DNA of 64,000 nt from JAGQRJ01 sp041402045 (lineage in GTDB: Bacteria > Planctomycetota > J058), in contig JAWKSZ010000018.1 in assembly GCA_041402045.1 (NCBI GenBank), forward strand, positions 56,595 to 120,594, given 5' to 3'. Shown here one piece after another: positions 36,290 to 46,319 of the stretch. Position numbers and translations under genes: made by a program. The notes under the pieces are model-generated. The model saw nothing but the letters and a program-made list of their open reading frames with translations. It was not told the DNA's origin and ran no database searches. How positions within the stretch are numbered: position 1 is the stretch's first letter; every line of letters begins with the position of its first letter.

Positions 36290-39200
36290 TTAGGCAGGGT
36301 CCGTCAGCGCCGTCAGGGCCTCGATCGCGGCCTCCGCGAGCTCCGCCACCCGCGCCCGGTAGGGCGCGCCGAGTTGCTCGGCGAGCGCCCGCAGCGCCGG
36401 CTCACGACCAGGCTCGGGCGGTGTGCCCAGGCGCTCGCGCAGCGCGTGGGCGCCGGCGAGGCAGCGCGCGGCGCGGGCGGGGTCCGCAGGGAACGCGAGT
36501 CGCGCCTCGAGCTCGAGGACCTGGGCCAGGTGCCCGTGCCCCTGGCCCGCGGCGGGCGGCGGCGACCGCGGTCGCCGCCGCGTCGCGATCGCCCCGCGCG
36601 AGCGCGACCTCGGCGGAGACCAGCGCCGCGCGGCAGGCGCCGGTGCGGTCGCCGTCCTCGAACACCCGAGCGGCGGCGTCGGCGTGGGCCTGGGCCTCGG
36701 TGGGCGAAGTCGCGAGCGCCAGGCGCGCCAGGCCCAGGAGCGCGTAGCCCTCGGCCTCGCGGTCCCCGGAGGCCCGCACCTGCGCCAGCGCCTCCTCGAA
36801 CCGCGCCTGGGCCTCGGCCGCGCGCCCGGCGAGGAAGTCGACCTGCGCCAGGGAGAGCAGCGAGCGCGCGATCGCCTCGGGGGCGTCGAGGGCCCGCGCC
36901 TCGTCGAGGGAGGCCCGCGCCAGGGCCTCGGCCGCGGGGAGCTCGCCCTGGAGCCCGTGGAGCGACGCCCGCATGCGCCGGCTGCGGGTGGCGGCCAGGC
37001 GGTTGCCTTGGGCGTCGTGCAGCGCGATCGCCTCCTCGAACGCGGGGCCCGCGGCGTGGAGCTCGCCCAGGTCCTTGAGGATCACCCCCAGGTTGTGGAG
37101 CGTCCCCGCGAGCAAGGGCCGGTCGTCGCGCTCGCGCGCGAGGACCACGAGCTCAGAGAACGCGTCGCGGGCCGCGGGCAGGTCCCCCTGGGCGAAGGCG
37201 ACCATGCCCTGGTTGCTGCGCGCGCGCAGCAGGCCCCCCGGCTCCTCGAGGGTCGTGTAGAGCGCGACCGCAGCGTCCAGGTGCGTCCGGGCCTGGGCGA
37301 AGTCCCCCTGGCGGTAGGCGAGAGCGCTGGCGCCCATGCGCGCCCCGGCGCTCTTCAGGTCCGCGGCGGGCCGCCGCGCGAGGAAGCCCTCGAGCCAGGT
37401 CCGCCCCTCGCCGTAGCGCCCGCGCAGCGCCCAGCCGTGGGTGCAGGCCGAGGCCAGGGCGACCCCGGTCTCGAGGTCGTGCTCCAGGCACCAGGTCAAG
37501 GCCGCGCGCAGGTTGGCGTCCTCGGCGTCGAGGCTCGCCAGCGCCGCCGCCTGGTCGGGCCCCTGGAGCGCCGCCTTGGCCTCCTCGGCGAAGCCGCGGA
37601 AGTAGGCCGCGTGGCGTGCGCTGAGCGCCTGCCAGCGCTCGGGGGCGAGCTGCGCGCGGGCGTAGCCGCGCACGAGCTCGAGCAGGCACAGGCGCTCGCC
37701 CTGGGGCGCGGGGCTGAGCAGGGACACGTCGCGCAGCTCGGCCAGGCGGTCGAGGGTCAGCGGGTCGTCGCCGAGGGCCTCCGCGGCCTCGACGCTGAAC
37801 CCGCCGCGGAACACGGCCAGGGAGCGGAACAGCGCCACGGTCTCGGGGTCGAGCAGGCGCTCGCTGGCGGCGAGGGTCGCGTCCAGGGTCTGGTGCCGGG
37901 GGTCCGCGGGCCCGCGCCGCGCGAGGAGCTGCCGCGAGTCGGCCAGCCGCGCCAGGATCCGCGCCGGGTCGAGCACGTGCACCCACCCCGCGGCCAGGCA
38001 CAGCGCGAGGGGGATCCCCTCGAGCTTCGCGACCAGCGCGGCCACGGCGGGGGCGTTGTGGGCCGTGAGCTCGAAGTCCGGGAGCACCGAGCGCGCGCGG
38101 CTGAGGAAGAGCTGCACCGCGGCGTTCTGCGCGAGCTGCGCCGGCTCGCGCTCGGTGGCCTCGGGGAGCGCGAGGGGCGGGAGCGCGACGCTGCGCTCCC
38201 CGGGCAAGCCCAGCGCGCGCCGCGAGGTCGCCAGGCAGCGCAAGGAGGGCACGTCGGCGAGGAGCCCGCCCAGCCGCGCGGCGACGGCCCCGCGCACGTG
38301 CTCGCAGGCGTCGAGTACGAGCAGCGTCGGGCGCGCGCGCAGGGCTGCGCCCAGGCGCCGGGGCAGGTCCGCCGGGGGCTCGGGCTCGACGCCGAGGGCC
38401 TGGGCCAGGGCGCGGTCGACGTCCGCCGCGTCCTCCGTCGGCTCGAGCTGCACGAAGGTCACCGCGCCGACCTCGGCCTCCGACAGCGACCCAGCGAGCT
38501 CGAGGCCCAGGCGCGTCTTGCCCACGCCGCCGGGCCCGAGCAGGGAGACCAGCCGCGGCGGGGGACCGAGCAGGACCTCGCGCAGCGCGGCGAGTTCCTG
38601 CTCGCGACCGAAGAGCGGCTCGAGCTGGAGCGGGAGGGGCGGTTTCCCCGGGTCCGGGGCCGCGGGGGCGGGGGGCGCGGCGGGGGGCGCGCGTCGCGGA
38701 CGCGCGACCTGCGCTTGGTCGTGGGCGGCGTCGATCACCGCCTGGGTCTCGGGCGCGGGCGCGACCCCGAGCTCCCGCTCGAGGAGCTCGGCCAGCGCGT
38801 CGCCCAGGAGGATCGCCTTGGCGGTCTCCCCCTGCGCCGCCGTGAGCCGGATCAGCTCGCGGTGCGCGGCCTCGCACAGCGGGTCGATCGCGACCGCACG
38901 CCGCAGCCAGCGCAGCGCCTGCTCGGGCTCGACGCCGTCGAGGCCCGCGAGGACGGCGCCGGTCAGGCGCCCTTGGACCAGCGCCCGCGCCGGGCCGACC
39001 CAGTCCTCGAAGTGCCCCTCGAGCAGCGGTCCCCGATAGCGCGCGAGGGCGGCGTCGAGGTCCCCGGCGTCGCAGGCCTGGAGCAGCGCCTGCACGTCGG
39101 TCGCGATCGCGCCCGGCTCGAGGGCCAGGTCCTGTCGGGTCGCGACGAGCACCGCCCCCCGCGACCCGTCGCCGGGCTCGAGCTGGCGCCGCAGCGCGGA

Positions 39201-39416
39201 CACCGCGCGAGAGAGGTTGTTCCGCGCAGCCGCCGGCGACAGCTCGGGCCAGAACAGCCCGCACAGCACCTCACGCGGGTGGGGGCGCCCGAGGTGGTAG
39301 GCGAGGTAGCCGAGCAGCCCCGCGGTCTTCTGGGTGCGGAAGCGCGTGATCGCCTCCTCGCCGCGCGAAAGGCGCAGCACGCCGAGGAGCTCGATCGTCC
39401 AGGGGGCCGAGGTCAC
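36290..39416 (-). CDS. SARP/AfsR-like regulator with NB-ARC ATPase and TPR repeats (one frame change near its end)
   Basis: This protein of about 1040 residues starts at GTG 39416. Residues 5-100 are a winged helix of the SARP type ('ELLGVLRLSRGEEAITRFRTQKTAGLLGYLA'). The bacterial transcriptional activation domain (BTAD) follows to about 240. An AAA/NB-ARC ATPase occupies 280-520, with 'FGREQELAALREVL', Walker A 'GPGGVGKTRLG' and 'LLVLDACEHV'. TPR-like repeats fill 640 to the end. Near 36560 the reading frame changes by one base in a GGCGGCGG run. The conserved C-terminus ('LAQVLELEARLAFPADPARA...LRERLGTPPE') then runs to TAA 36290. Probably intact apart from sequencing error. It may control the FHA/kinase genes downstream. 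Confidence 0.9.
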
Positions 39417-39531
39417 CTCGGCGTTCTACCAGCCGCGCTCCCCCCGCGCAGGCGCTCGACGCGTGCCGAGCGCCGCCGAAACCCCTCCGAGTGGGCCCAG
39501 GGACCGGGTCGACCGGGGGGGTGCACCCTGT

Positions 39532-39780
39532 TCCATGGCTCACCCCCCAGGTCGAGTCGGGGGGCGGACCCTAGAACAGGGTTCACCCCTGGGTCGAGTG
39601 GGGGGCAGACCACTGAGAACAGGGTTCACCCCTGGGTCAGTGGGGGGGTGAACCATGGAACAGGGTTCACGCTCTGGGGTCGAGTGGGTGGGCACCCTGT
39701 TTATGGTCGGTGGGTCGACCCATCCCGGACCATGGAAGCAGGGGTCCAGGGGTGGGTCGACCCCACCCCGGCGGGCCACC
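39532..39780. repeat. Degenerate 42-bp tandem repeat array
   Basis: Units start near 39532, 39574, 39617 and 39658, with a diverged unit after 39700; spacing is 41-43 bases. The core reads 'GAACAGGGTTCACCCCTGGG' followed by 'TCGAGTGGGGGG'. 'GGTGAACCATGG' and 'AACAGGGTTCACC' also pair with each other, so neighbouring units can fold into hairpins. There are no unique spacers of constant length, so it is not a CRISPR array. Confidence 0.75.
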
Positions 39781-40748
39781 TAAGCCCCGTGTTCTCGTTG
39801 TCGACGGGGCGGCGCGGACCTGCGTGGGTGCGGATCGGCAGAGCCTCTCAATCCGGCGCGTGTGCCCTCACGGGGTAGGGGCGGGGTTTATCCGGGTTTA
39901 TCCCGAGGTGTTCGGCACGCAGCGTGCGCCGGGGCGCGTGGCGCGCTGGCCAGCGCGGAGCTCTTCTGCGGTGGCGTTGCTCGCACCTGGTGAGGGCGGG
40001 GCTTGTCCGGGCTTACGGCTTGTCCCCGCCGGTATGAACGTCCCTCCACCCTTCGGAGTGGAGGAGGCCCTACCCGCAGCGCCTGCTCGGAGCTCCGCCG
40101 CCACGGAAGGCCTCCCGAGGACGCATACCCGGGCGAGGACGACCCAAGGTGTTCGGCACGCGGCGTGGGCCAGGTGTGTTGCGCGCTGGACAGCGCGGGC
40201 TCTCCTGCGAAGGCGTTGCTCTCACAACGTAGGGGCAGGGGCTTGTCCCCGCCCGGCCTGTCGTCTCACCCTTCGGAGTGGAGGGCCTACTCGCGGCGCT
40301 GTCCGGAGCTCCGCGCCACAGGCTCGAGGGACGCACATGCCGGGCGGGGACGGGCTTGCCCTGCGCTTCGCGGAGCGGGCCGACGCCAGGGCGGGGTAAA
40401 CCCGCCCCTGCCCCTGTGAGAGCACACCGCGCCGGATTGGAAGGCACAGCGGAATCGAGCCTCGGTGGCGAAGACCATGCCGAACACCTGTGGGACGACC
40501 CGCCCTGCCCTGTGAGGGCACACGCGCCGGATTGGAGAGGCACAGCCGATTCGAGCCTCGATGGCGAAGACCGTGCCGAACACCTGTGGGTTTATCCCCG
40601 CCCGCGGGCGTCGGCCCGCTTCCGCAGGAAAAGGGCTCTGGGCAATTGCGCGGAGCGATCAGCGCTGGCCCGTCGTGACCTGCGGGGCACGGTGCGCCTC
40701 CGGCCTGTCCTCCCCCGCGGGTATCCTGACCCGACCAGGACCCGAACC
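39781..40748. repeat. Cluster of family A dispersed repeats
   Basis: At least five partial or full copies of the family A repeat lie here in mixed orientation: about 39826-39920 (inverted), 39990-40060, 40140-40280, 40380-40490 and 40490-40610. The last two are adjacent direct copies that share 'GATTCGAGCCTCG.TGGCGAAGACC.TGCCGAACACCTGTGGG'. No gene is seen before the helicase. 'GGGTATCCTGACC' near 40719 may hold a helicase promoter. Confidence 0.7.
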
Positions 40749-42395
40749 ATGCCCGGCCCGACGCTCCGCCCCTACCAACGCGACGCCGTCCAGGCGGTGA
40801 TCGCCGCGCGCAAGCGCGGGGTGCGCCGGCAGGTGGTGTGCCTGCCCACCGGCGCGGGCAAGACCGTGATCTTCTCGCACCTGGCGCGGATCGCGAAGCG
40901 GCCGGTGCTCGTGCTCGCGCACCGCGCGGAGCTGCTCGAGCAGGCGCGGGACAAGCTCGGGCGCGCGCTGGGCGACGCGTCCCTCGTGGGGATCGAGCAG
41001 GCCGAGCGCTCGGCGCCTCCGGGGGTCAAGGTCGTGGTCGCGTCCTTGCGCTCGCTCCACGACGCGCGCCTGGCGCGGGTGCTCGCCGAGCGCCGGTTCG
41101 GGCTCGTGATCTACGACGAGTGCCACCACGCGGTGGCCGAGGACAACCAGCGCGTGCTGCGTACCCTGGGCGCCTTCGACCCCGCGTGGGAGGGCACGCT
41201 GCTCGGGTTCACCGCGACCCCGGTCCGCGCCGACGGGGTCGGCCTCGACCGGGTGTTCGAAGAGATCGTCTACCGCCGCGGGCTCACGGCCATGATCGAG
41301 GACGGGTTCCTGGTCGACGTGCGCGGGTTCCGGATCGCGACCGCCGCCGACCTGACCCAGCTCAAGCAGGGCCAGCTCGACTTCGTCGTCGACGAGCTGG
41401 CGGAGGCGGTGGACGTCGAGGGCCGCAACGCCCTCGTCGCGCGCTCGATCCAGGAGCTGGCCCGCGACCGGCGGACCCTGGCCTTCTGCGTGACCGTGGC
41501 CCACGCCTACCGCCTGGCCGAGGCGCTGCGCGCGGTAGGCGTGCCCACCGGCGTCGTGCACGGCGAGCAGAAGCCCGACGACCGGGCCGAGGTCCTGCGC
41601 CTGTTCCGCCGGGGCGAGCTCGCCGCGGTCACCAACGTGGGCGTCCTGACCGAGGGCTTCGACGACCCCGAGGTCTCCTGCGTGGCCATGGCGCGCCCGA
41701 CGCGCTCGTCCGGGCTCTACGCCCAGTGCGTGGGCCGCGGCATGCGCCCGGCGCCGGGCAAGGCCGACTGCCTCGTGCTCGACTTCGTCGACGTGTCGAG
41801 CGTGCCCCTCGAGACCCTGCCCACCCTGTTCGGGCTCCCGCGGCAGGTCGACTTCGAGGGGCGCAGCGCGAGCGAGGCCGCCCGCACCTGGGAGCAGGCG
41901 CTCGCCATGGCGCCGGGGCTCGAGCTCGACCCGGACACGATCACCCTGGGCGAGATCCAGCGCCGGGCCGCGGCCTTCGACCCGCTCACGCTGCGGGTCG
42001 ACCCCGAGGTCGCGGCGATCTCGGGGTTCGCCTGGTCGAGCCTGGGGAGCAAGGGCGTCGCGCTCCACGTCGAGCGCCGCCCCGGGCGGATCGTGGAGTA
42101 CCTGGTGCTCGCCCGCGGCGCGCGGCGCGGCGACCGCAACCACGTGCGCGTCGACGGGCGGAAGCAGGCGCACTTCAGCCGGCTGGAGGACGCGGTCGAG
42201 GCCGTCGACTACGAGGTCGGGCGCCTGGGGCAGCGCGCGGCGGCGAGCGCCTTCGCCCGCGCGGCCTGGCGGCGCAGCCCGGTGCCCAGGGACCTCGCGC
42301 GTCGGCTCTCGCGTCCGGCCCGCGACCACTCGGACGCCCTGGCGCTGCTCGCCTTCGACGCCCACGGCCCTCGGAGCAAGGCGCGTAAGGTCTGA
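40749..42395 (+). CDS. Superfamily 2 DEAD/DEAH-type helicase
   Basis: This 548-residue helicase starts at ATG 40749. All core motifs are visible: Q-like 'LRPYQRDAV', Walker A 'LPTGAGKT' near 32, 'AHRAELLEQA', DEAH variant 'IYDECHHA' near 120, 'FTATP', 'TEGFDDPEVSC' and motif VI 'QCVGRGMRPAPGK'. It resembles the SSL2/type III restriction-like group that includes RadD of Escherichia coli, which acts in DNA repair. The C-terminal 190 residues contain no nuclease motif I can see. No modification methyltransferase is adjacent, so a restriction system is unlikely. Repair helicase is the best guess. Confidence 0.9.
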   Translation: MPGPTLRPYQRDAVQAVIAARKRGVRRQVVCLPTGAGKTVIFSHLARIAKRPVLVLAHRAELLEQARDKLGRALGDASLVGIEQAERSAPPGVKVVVASLRSLHDARLARVLAERRFGLVIYDECHHAVAEDNQRVLRTLGAFDPAWEGTLLGFTATPVRADGVGLDRVFEEIVYRRGLTAMIEDGFLVDVRGFRIATAADLTQLKQGQLDFVVDELAEAVDVEGRNALVARSIQELARDRRTLAFCVTVAHAYRLAEALRAVGVPTGVVHGEQKPDDRAEVLRLFRRGELAAVTNVGVLTEGFDDPEVSCVAMARPTRSSGLYAQCVGRGMRPAPGKADCLVLDFVDVSSVPLETLPTLFGLPRQVDFEGRSASEAARTWEQALAMAPGLELDPDTITLGEIQRRAAAFDPLTLRVDPEVAAISGFAWSSLGSKGVALHVERRPGRIVEYLVLARGARRGDRNHVRVDGRKQAHFSRLEDAVEAVDYEVGRLGQRAAASAFARAAWRRSPVPRDLARRLSRPARDHSDALALLAFDAHGPRSKARKV

Positions 42396-42457
42396 CCCAG
42401 CCGGCCCCTGAGGCTGCTCCGTGACCTCGGGCGGCGCCCACGTATATACTCGGACGC

Positions 42458-42775
42458 ATGCACGGTGGCGGATTCGAGCTCATGCACCGCTGGGTGGTGA
42501 TCGCGTTCCTGGCGCTCCTATGCCTGGGCACTTGCGGTCACGGACTGAACACGGCGTTCGCTCAGGATCTGAACCCGGCGGAGGACGTCGAGCTCGAGGG
42601 CGAGGAGGCCGAGGCGTGGTTCGAGGAGCATGAGCTCCCCGCCGCGACCCCGCCGCTCCACGAGGAGCTCGCCCCGCCCGCGCCTGCGCCGCGCGCGCTC
42701 CCGCGGGCCTTCGCTGCCCGGCACTTCGCCGGCGAGCGCCGGGCCCGAGGCGCGTTCCTCCCCCTGCTGACCTAG
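42458..42775 (+). CDS. Small secreted hypothetical protein
   Basis: This 105-residue protein starts at ATG 42458 (or 42482). It has a good signal peptide ('RWVVIAFLALLCLGTCGHGLNTAFAQ'). The mature part is acidic ('EDVELEGEEAEAWFEEHELP') and then Pro/Ala/Arg-rich. No family is recognised. 'CGTATATACT' at about 42440 upstream is AT-rich for this genome and may be its promoter. Confidence 0.6.
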   Translation: MHGGGFELMHRWVVIAFLALLCLGTCGHGLNTAFAQDLNPAEDVELEGEEAEAWFEEHELPAATPPLHEELAPPAPAPRALPRAFAARHFAGERRARGAFLPLLT

Positions 42776-42921
42776 CCCGTCCGGACGTCGACCGAGCGCC
42801 CCCGCGCTCGCGCTCCCTGACCGTGTGCCCCTCACCTCCCGCAGGCGACGCGCGCGGGTCCTGCGTCCCGACCCCTCTTCGTCAGCCCCTCACGCGCCCC
42901 CGGGCGCGAGCGATCTCCTCC

Positions 42922-44358
42922 ATGACCGACACCCCCTACACCCCCGTCCCCGACGAGGCCCCCGCCTCCTCTTCCTTCAGCGGCAAGGACCTGTTCCGCA
43001 ACCTGGTCGCCGGCCTGACCGTGAGCTTCGTGGCGATCAGCCTCGGCGCCGCCTTCGGCGAGCTCAGCGGCCGCGGCGCCACGGCAGGGATCCTCTCTGC
43101 CGGGGTGATCGCGTTCCTGACGGCGCTCTTCGGCGGCACCCGGATCCAGTGCTCGGGGCCCACCGCGCCCATGACCGCGGTCGTGGTCGTGGTCGTGGCC
43201 TTCGCCCAGGACCCGGCCGGCTTGGCCAAGGCGATCCCTGGAGCGAACCCCGACCACTTCATAAACGTGACCCTGATCCTGACCGGGGCCATGCTCGCGC
43301 TGCTCGCGGTGTTCCGCCTGGGCAGGTTCATTTCCTACGTGCCCAAGGTCGTGATCTCCGGCTTCATGAACGGGATCGCGGTCCTGATCTGGGTGGGCGA
43401 GGTCAAGAAGCTGTTCGGCCTCGGCGGGAAGTCGGTGCTCGCCGGCGGCGTCGCGCTGAACCTGGGGATCGCGCTCGTGACCCTGGCCCTGTGCTTCACC
43501 CTGCCCAAGCTCCTGCGGCGCGTAGGCCCCATGGGCCACTACCTCCCGGCGACCCTGATCGCGATCGCGCTCATGACCCTCGTGGTCCACCTCGGCTTCG
43601 GCGAGGCGGCCCGGGTGAAAATGGGCGCCTCCGACCAGTCCCTGCTCGAGCACCTGCGCAGCCAGTTCCCCACCGACTGGTCCTTCCCGATCGTGTCGCT
43701 GGCCGGCTACTACGCGCTGAACCTCGTGCTCCTGGCCTACCTCGACACCCTGCTCACCGCCCTCGTCGTCGACAAGCTCATGGAGCAGGACCTCGGCGTC
43801 GAGGAGCAGACGAAGCAGAACAAGGAGCTCGCGGCCCAGGGCCTGGCCAACGCCGCCGCGGGTCTGATCGGCGGGATCCCCGGGGCCCAGGCCACGATCC
43901 GCTCGGTGCTGATCCTCAAGGAGGGGGCGACGATGCGGCTCGCCGGCGTGGCGGTCGGCGCCTTCGTGCTGATCGAAATGCTCGCCTTCCAGGACCTGAT
44001 CGCGCTGATCCCCTCGGCGGTGTTCTCGGGGGTGCTGATCAAGGTCGGCTACGACGTCATGGACTGGGGCCCCCTGGTGGCCAGCGGGCGCAAGGCCCTG
44101 GGCAAGGTGCCCCCGGCCACCGCGCTCATGAAGGACGTGGCCTGGATCGACATGCTGTTCGTCGTCGGCACGACGGCGGTCACGATCGCGGTCAACCTCA
44201 ACGCCGCGGTGATCTCGTTCCTCGTGCTGTTCTACGCCCTGCGCCTCCGCGGGATCCGGGTGCCCGACTTCGCCACGCCCCAGCCGGCGGAGCCCCAGGT
44301 CGCCGGCGCGAGCGCGAGCGCGGCGCCTCAGGAGCAGCCCACGGCCAACAAGTCGTAA
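42922..44358 (+). CDS. SulP-family anion transporter without STAS domain
   Basis: This 478-residue permease (ATG 42922) has 11-12 hydrophobic spans. It shows SulP features: 'RNLVAGLTVSFVAISLGAAFG', 'TRIQCSGPTAPMTAVVVVVV', 'SGFMNGIAVLIWVGEVKK' and 'GGIPGAQATIRS'. It would move sulfate, bicarbonate or a similar anion. The usual C-terminal STAS domain of about 100 residues is missing; after the last span there are only about 30 residues rich in Ala, Gln and Pro. This resembles the short, STAS-less bacterial group. No carbonic anhydrase or sulfur gene is adjacent. Confidence 0.92.
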   Translation: MTDTPYTPVPDEAPASSSFSGKDLFRNLVAGLTVSFVAISLGAAFGELSGRGATAGILSAGVIAFLTALFGGTRIQCSGPTAPMTAVVVVVVAFAQDPAGLAKAIPGANPDHFINVTLILTGAMLALLAVFRLGRFISYVPKVVISGFMNGIAVLIWVGEVKKLFGLGGKSVLAGGVALNLGIALVTLALCFTLPKLLRRVGPMGHYLPATLIAIALMTLVVHLGFGEAARVKMGASDQSLLEHLRSQFPTDWSFPIVSLAGYYALNLVLLAYLDTLLTALVVDKLMEQDLGVEEQTKQNKELAAQGLANAAAGLIGGIPGAQATIRSVLILKEGATMRLAGVAVGAFVLIEMLAFQDLIALIPSAVFSGVLIKVGYDVMDWGPLVASGRKALGKVPPATALMKDVAWIDMLFVVGTTAVTIAVNLNAAVISFLVLFYALRLRGIRVPDFATPQPAEPQVAGASASAAPQEQPTANKS

Positions 44359-44368
44359 CCAAGGCCCA

Positions 44369-44454
44369 CGCGACTGGCGGGCGGCCCCGAAGGGCCACTC
44401 GCCAGCCGCGTGAATCCGTTCCTGTGTCGGCCCGCCTCCCCCCGGAAGCGGGCC
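44369..44454. terminator. Two hairpins after the SulP gene
   Basis: A long stem (44369-44410, outer CGCG...CGCG and inner CTGGCG/CGCCAG, tip GGCCCCGAAGGGCC) starts 10 bases after the stop. A second one, GGCCCGC/GCGGGCC (44429-44454), follows with a pyrimidine-rich tail. Together they probably end transcription from the SulP gene. Confidence 0.65.
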
Positions 44455-44534
44455 GTCTCCTTGCAGGGCCCACCGTCCTTGCCCGACGGCGGCCCGTGCG
44501 CGTGGGACGCTCGCCCGTGAGGGCGAGCGCGCGA

Positions 44535-44690
44535 TCAGCCTTCGCTGTCGCGCACGAAGGTCAACTCGACCCAGGGGGGTTCGCCCCAGGGCCCGGTGCG
44601 GACCTCCGCGATCACATAGCCACCCTCGACGCGACGGCGGCTGTAGGTGCCCGCGGTGCAGGTCTCCACCTCGTAGTCTTCGTCCCCCAT
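44535..44690 (-). CDS. 51-residue hypothetical protein
   Basis: ATG 44690 is preceded by GGAG. The product reads like a compact beta protein: 'EDYEVETCTAGTYSRRRVEGGYVIAEVRTGPWG' then 'PPWVELTFVRDSEG'. No family is recognised. Local GC is lower than around it. It is divergent from the next gene. Confidence 0.55.
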   Translation of the reverse strand: MGDEDYEVETCTAGTYSRRRVEGGYVIAEVRTGPWGEPPWVELTFVRDSEG

Positions 44691-44842
44691 ACCGTTCTCC
44701 CCACCCGACCTATCGGCAGCGGGAATGGAAAGGTTCATTGGGAGTCCGAGTTGTCGGTGGGCGCCGCTACGAAAGGGGGCTGGGCACTCCGGTGCAACGG
44801 CGTCCGAATCCAGTGCAACCCACGGACACGACGGGAGCGCGC

Positions 44843-45814
44843 GTGGCTTACTCATTTCACCTCGCCTGGAATCGCGGCGCGGAGGTCGTCGTGGCGACCT
44901 TGGCCGGCACGGATCCCGAGGCCGGCACGTGGACCGTCGGCGCGCCCAGGAGCGCCCAAGGGGACGGCGGCGTCGTCACCGCGCTCGCCTACTCCGGAAA
45001 CGCCGACGACCCAAGCCTGAAACAGGAGCCGCTCCGCTCCCCCATGAAGCCGGGGGTTCTCGTGTGGGCGACGTCCTCGGGCAACCTCTACACGGCACCG
45101 CTCTCGGGAGGAACACCAACTCGGATCGCTTCGGGCCTCGGCGACCGCGTACACGGCCTCCTGGTCTACAGAGACCGCGTCTATGTCGCGGGCAACGCCA
45201 CCTCCACCCTGAGCTGCGTGCTCATTGACGGAAGCACCGCCCCCCTACCCAAGGCGCTCGTTCTTCATTCCGCTCCCATCGCCCTCACCTGCGCGTACGC
45301 CCAGACCGGGGCCCTGCCCCCGGACCCCGACCTGATCTGGACCGCGGAGCGGCCGGATCGCATGGGGCCCGGAGCTCCCGGCCAGTTCTTTCTGGGCCGG
45401 CGGGTCGGGCTGGCTCCCGGGTGGCAGTCGTTCGTGCGAACCGACGCGGTATGGGGTGCCTCGGTCCCGTATCCCATGGGCCAGCCCGGGCAAGATCGCG
45501 TCTACTTCGTGAACCGAGGCGCACGCGGCATTGGCCAGGTCGGCTTGGCGCAGGGAGCGGTCGCCGGCCTGTACAAAACGGAGTACGTGACCACGAGCCT
45601 AAGCTTCGCTGCGGTCGCGACCGCGCGACTTGGCGGTCGGGTGTTCTGGAGTTCAATGTCCTCGACTGGGGCCAACGCCGAGTTGTTCAGCATTGGGCTG
45701 TGGAACCCGAGCGTGGCCCCAGACCAACCCTCGCGCGCTGCTCAGGCCCTGAAGATCAGCGGAGACGTCGGACAACCTCGTGCCCTGACCTTCGCCGTCT
45801 CTGGCAGCCCTTGA
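44843..45814 (+). CDS. Hypothetical repeat-rich beta protein in a less GC-rich island
   Basis: This protein of about 323 residues starts at GTG 44843 (GGGAG upstream; an in-frame TTG at 44738 would add 35 residues). I do not recognise a family. It has a run of strand-turn-strand units such as 'GVLVWATSSGNLYTAPLSGG', 'RVHGLLVYRDRVYVAGNATS' and 'GQDRVYFVNRGARGIGQV', typical of a beta-propeller or sugar-lactone-like fold. There is no signal peptide in the chosen form. Codon third positions are visibly less GC-rich than in neighbours, which suggests later acquisition. Confidence 0.68.
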   Translation: MAYSFHLAWNRGAEVVVATLAGTDPEAGTWTVGAPRSAQGDGGVVTALAYSGNADDPSLKQEPLRSPMKPGVLVWATSSGNLYTAPLSGGTPTRIASGLGDRVHGLLVYRDRVYVAGNATSTLSCVLIDGSTAPLPKALVLHSAPIALTCAYAQTGALPPDPDLIWTAERPDRMGPGAPGQFFLGRRVGLAPGWQSFVRTDAVWGASVPYPMGQPGQDRVYFVNRGARGIGQVGLAQGAVAGLYKTEYVTTSLSFAAVATARLGGRVFWSSMSSTGANAELFSIGLWNPSVAPDQPSRAAQALKISGDVGQPRALTFAVSGSP

Positions 45815-45816
45815 CG

Positions 45817-46180
45817 CTATCGCTTCGCCTCCAGGATCTCGATGTCGTAGCCGTTGGGGTCCTTGACGAAGATACGGCGTGCGCCCGGGCTTGCTGCGGC
45901 GATACCACCAGCCGCGGCGCTCGACCTCCTTGACGATCGGCTCGAGCTCGTCGACGTGGAACGCGAGGTGCCCGAACTGATCGCCGAGCTCGTAGTCCCG
46001 GCCGTCGGTGTTGTAGGTGAGCTCCAGGTGATAGCGCTCGCTCTCGTCGGTGAGGAACACGAGCACCGCCTCGTCGCCGATCTTGCCCTCGCGCACCTTC
46101 TTCAGCCCCAGGAACTCGGTGTAGAAGGCGAGGGTCTCGTCGAGGTCCTTGACGCGGATCATGGTGTGGGCGAGGCGCAT
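45817..46180 (-). CDS. gloA: Glyoxalase I-like VOC protein (one frame change)
   Basis: This lactoylglutathione lyase-type protein (about 120 residues) converts methylglyoxal thioadducts. All four metal ligands of glyoxalase I are visible: His in 'RLAHTMIRV', Glu in 'YHLELTYN', His in 'FGHLAFHV' and Glu in 'GYDIEILEAKR'. The last block lies in another frame: the frame from ATG 46180 holds until about 45895 ('WWYRRSKPG'), after which one extra base must be skipped to reach 'RRIFVKDPNGYDIEILEAKR' and TAG 45817. The family length is then normal, so an assembly insertion in a GC run is likely. Confidence 0.88.
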
Positions 46181-46319
46181 GGCGGGCTCCTGGTCGGGGA
46201 AGCCCGAGGATAGCAGCCGGGAGGAATTCCCCGCGGCGCTGGGGAGCCCCGGGGCGTCTGGATTAGGATCGCGAGAGCGAGGTGTTCCCGTAACCGCCGC
46301 CGCGCCCGAGTCGATCTAC

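Noticed and set aside
39532..39780. CRISPR array resemblance (regular 42-bp spacing with internal palindromes).
   Set aside because: There are no distinct spacers between conserved repeats, the units grade into each other, and no cas gene is in view.
36423..39878. Very long open frame (over 1100 codons) opposite the SARP gene.
   Set aside because: High GC makes the opposite frame open. The minus strand carries Walker motifs and an SARP domain; the plus frame has no recognisable motif.
40749..42395. Restriction-modification or defence island built around the helicase.
   Set aside because: No methyltransferase, nuclease or specificity gene is adjacent, and the neighbour genes are transport and metabolism. 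A repair helicase is simpler.
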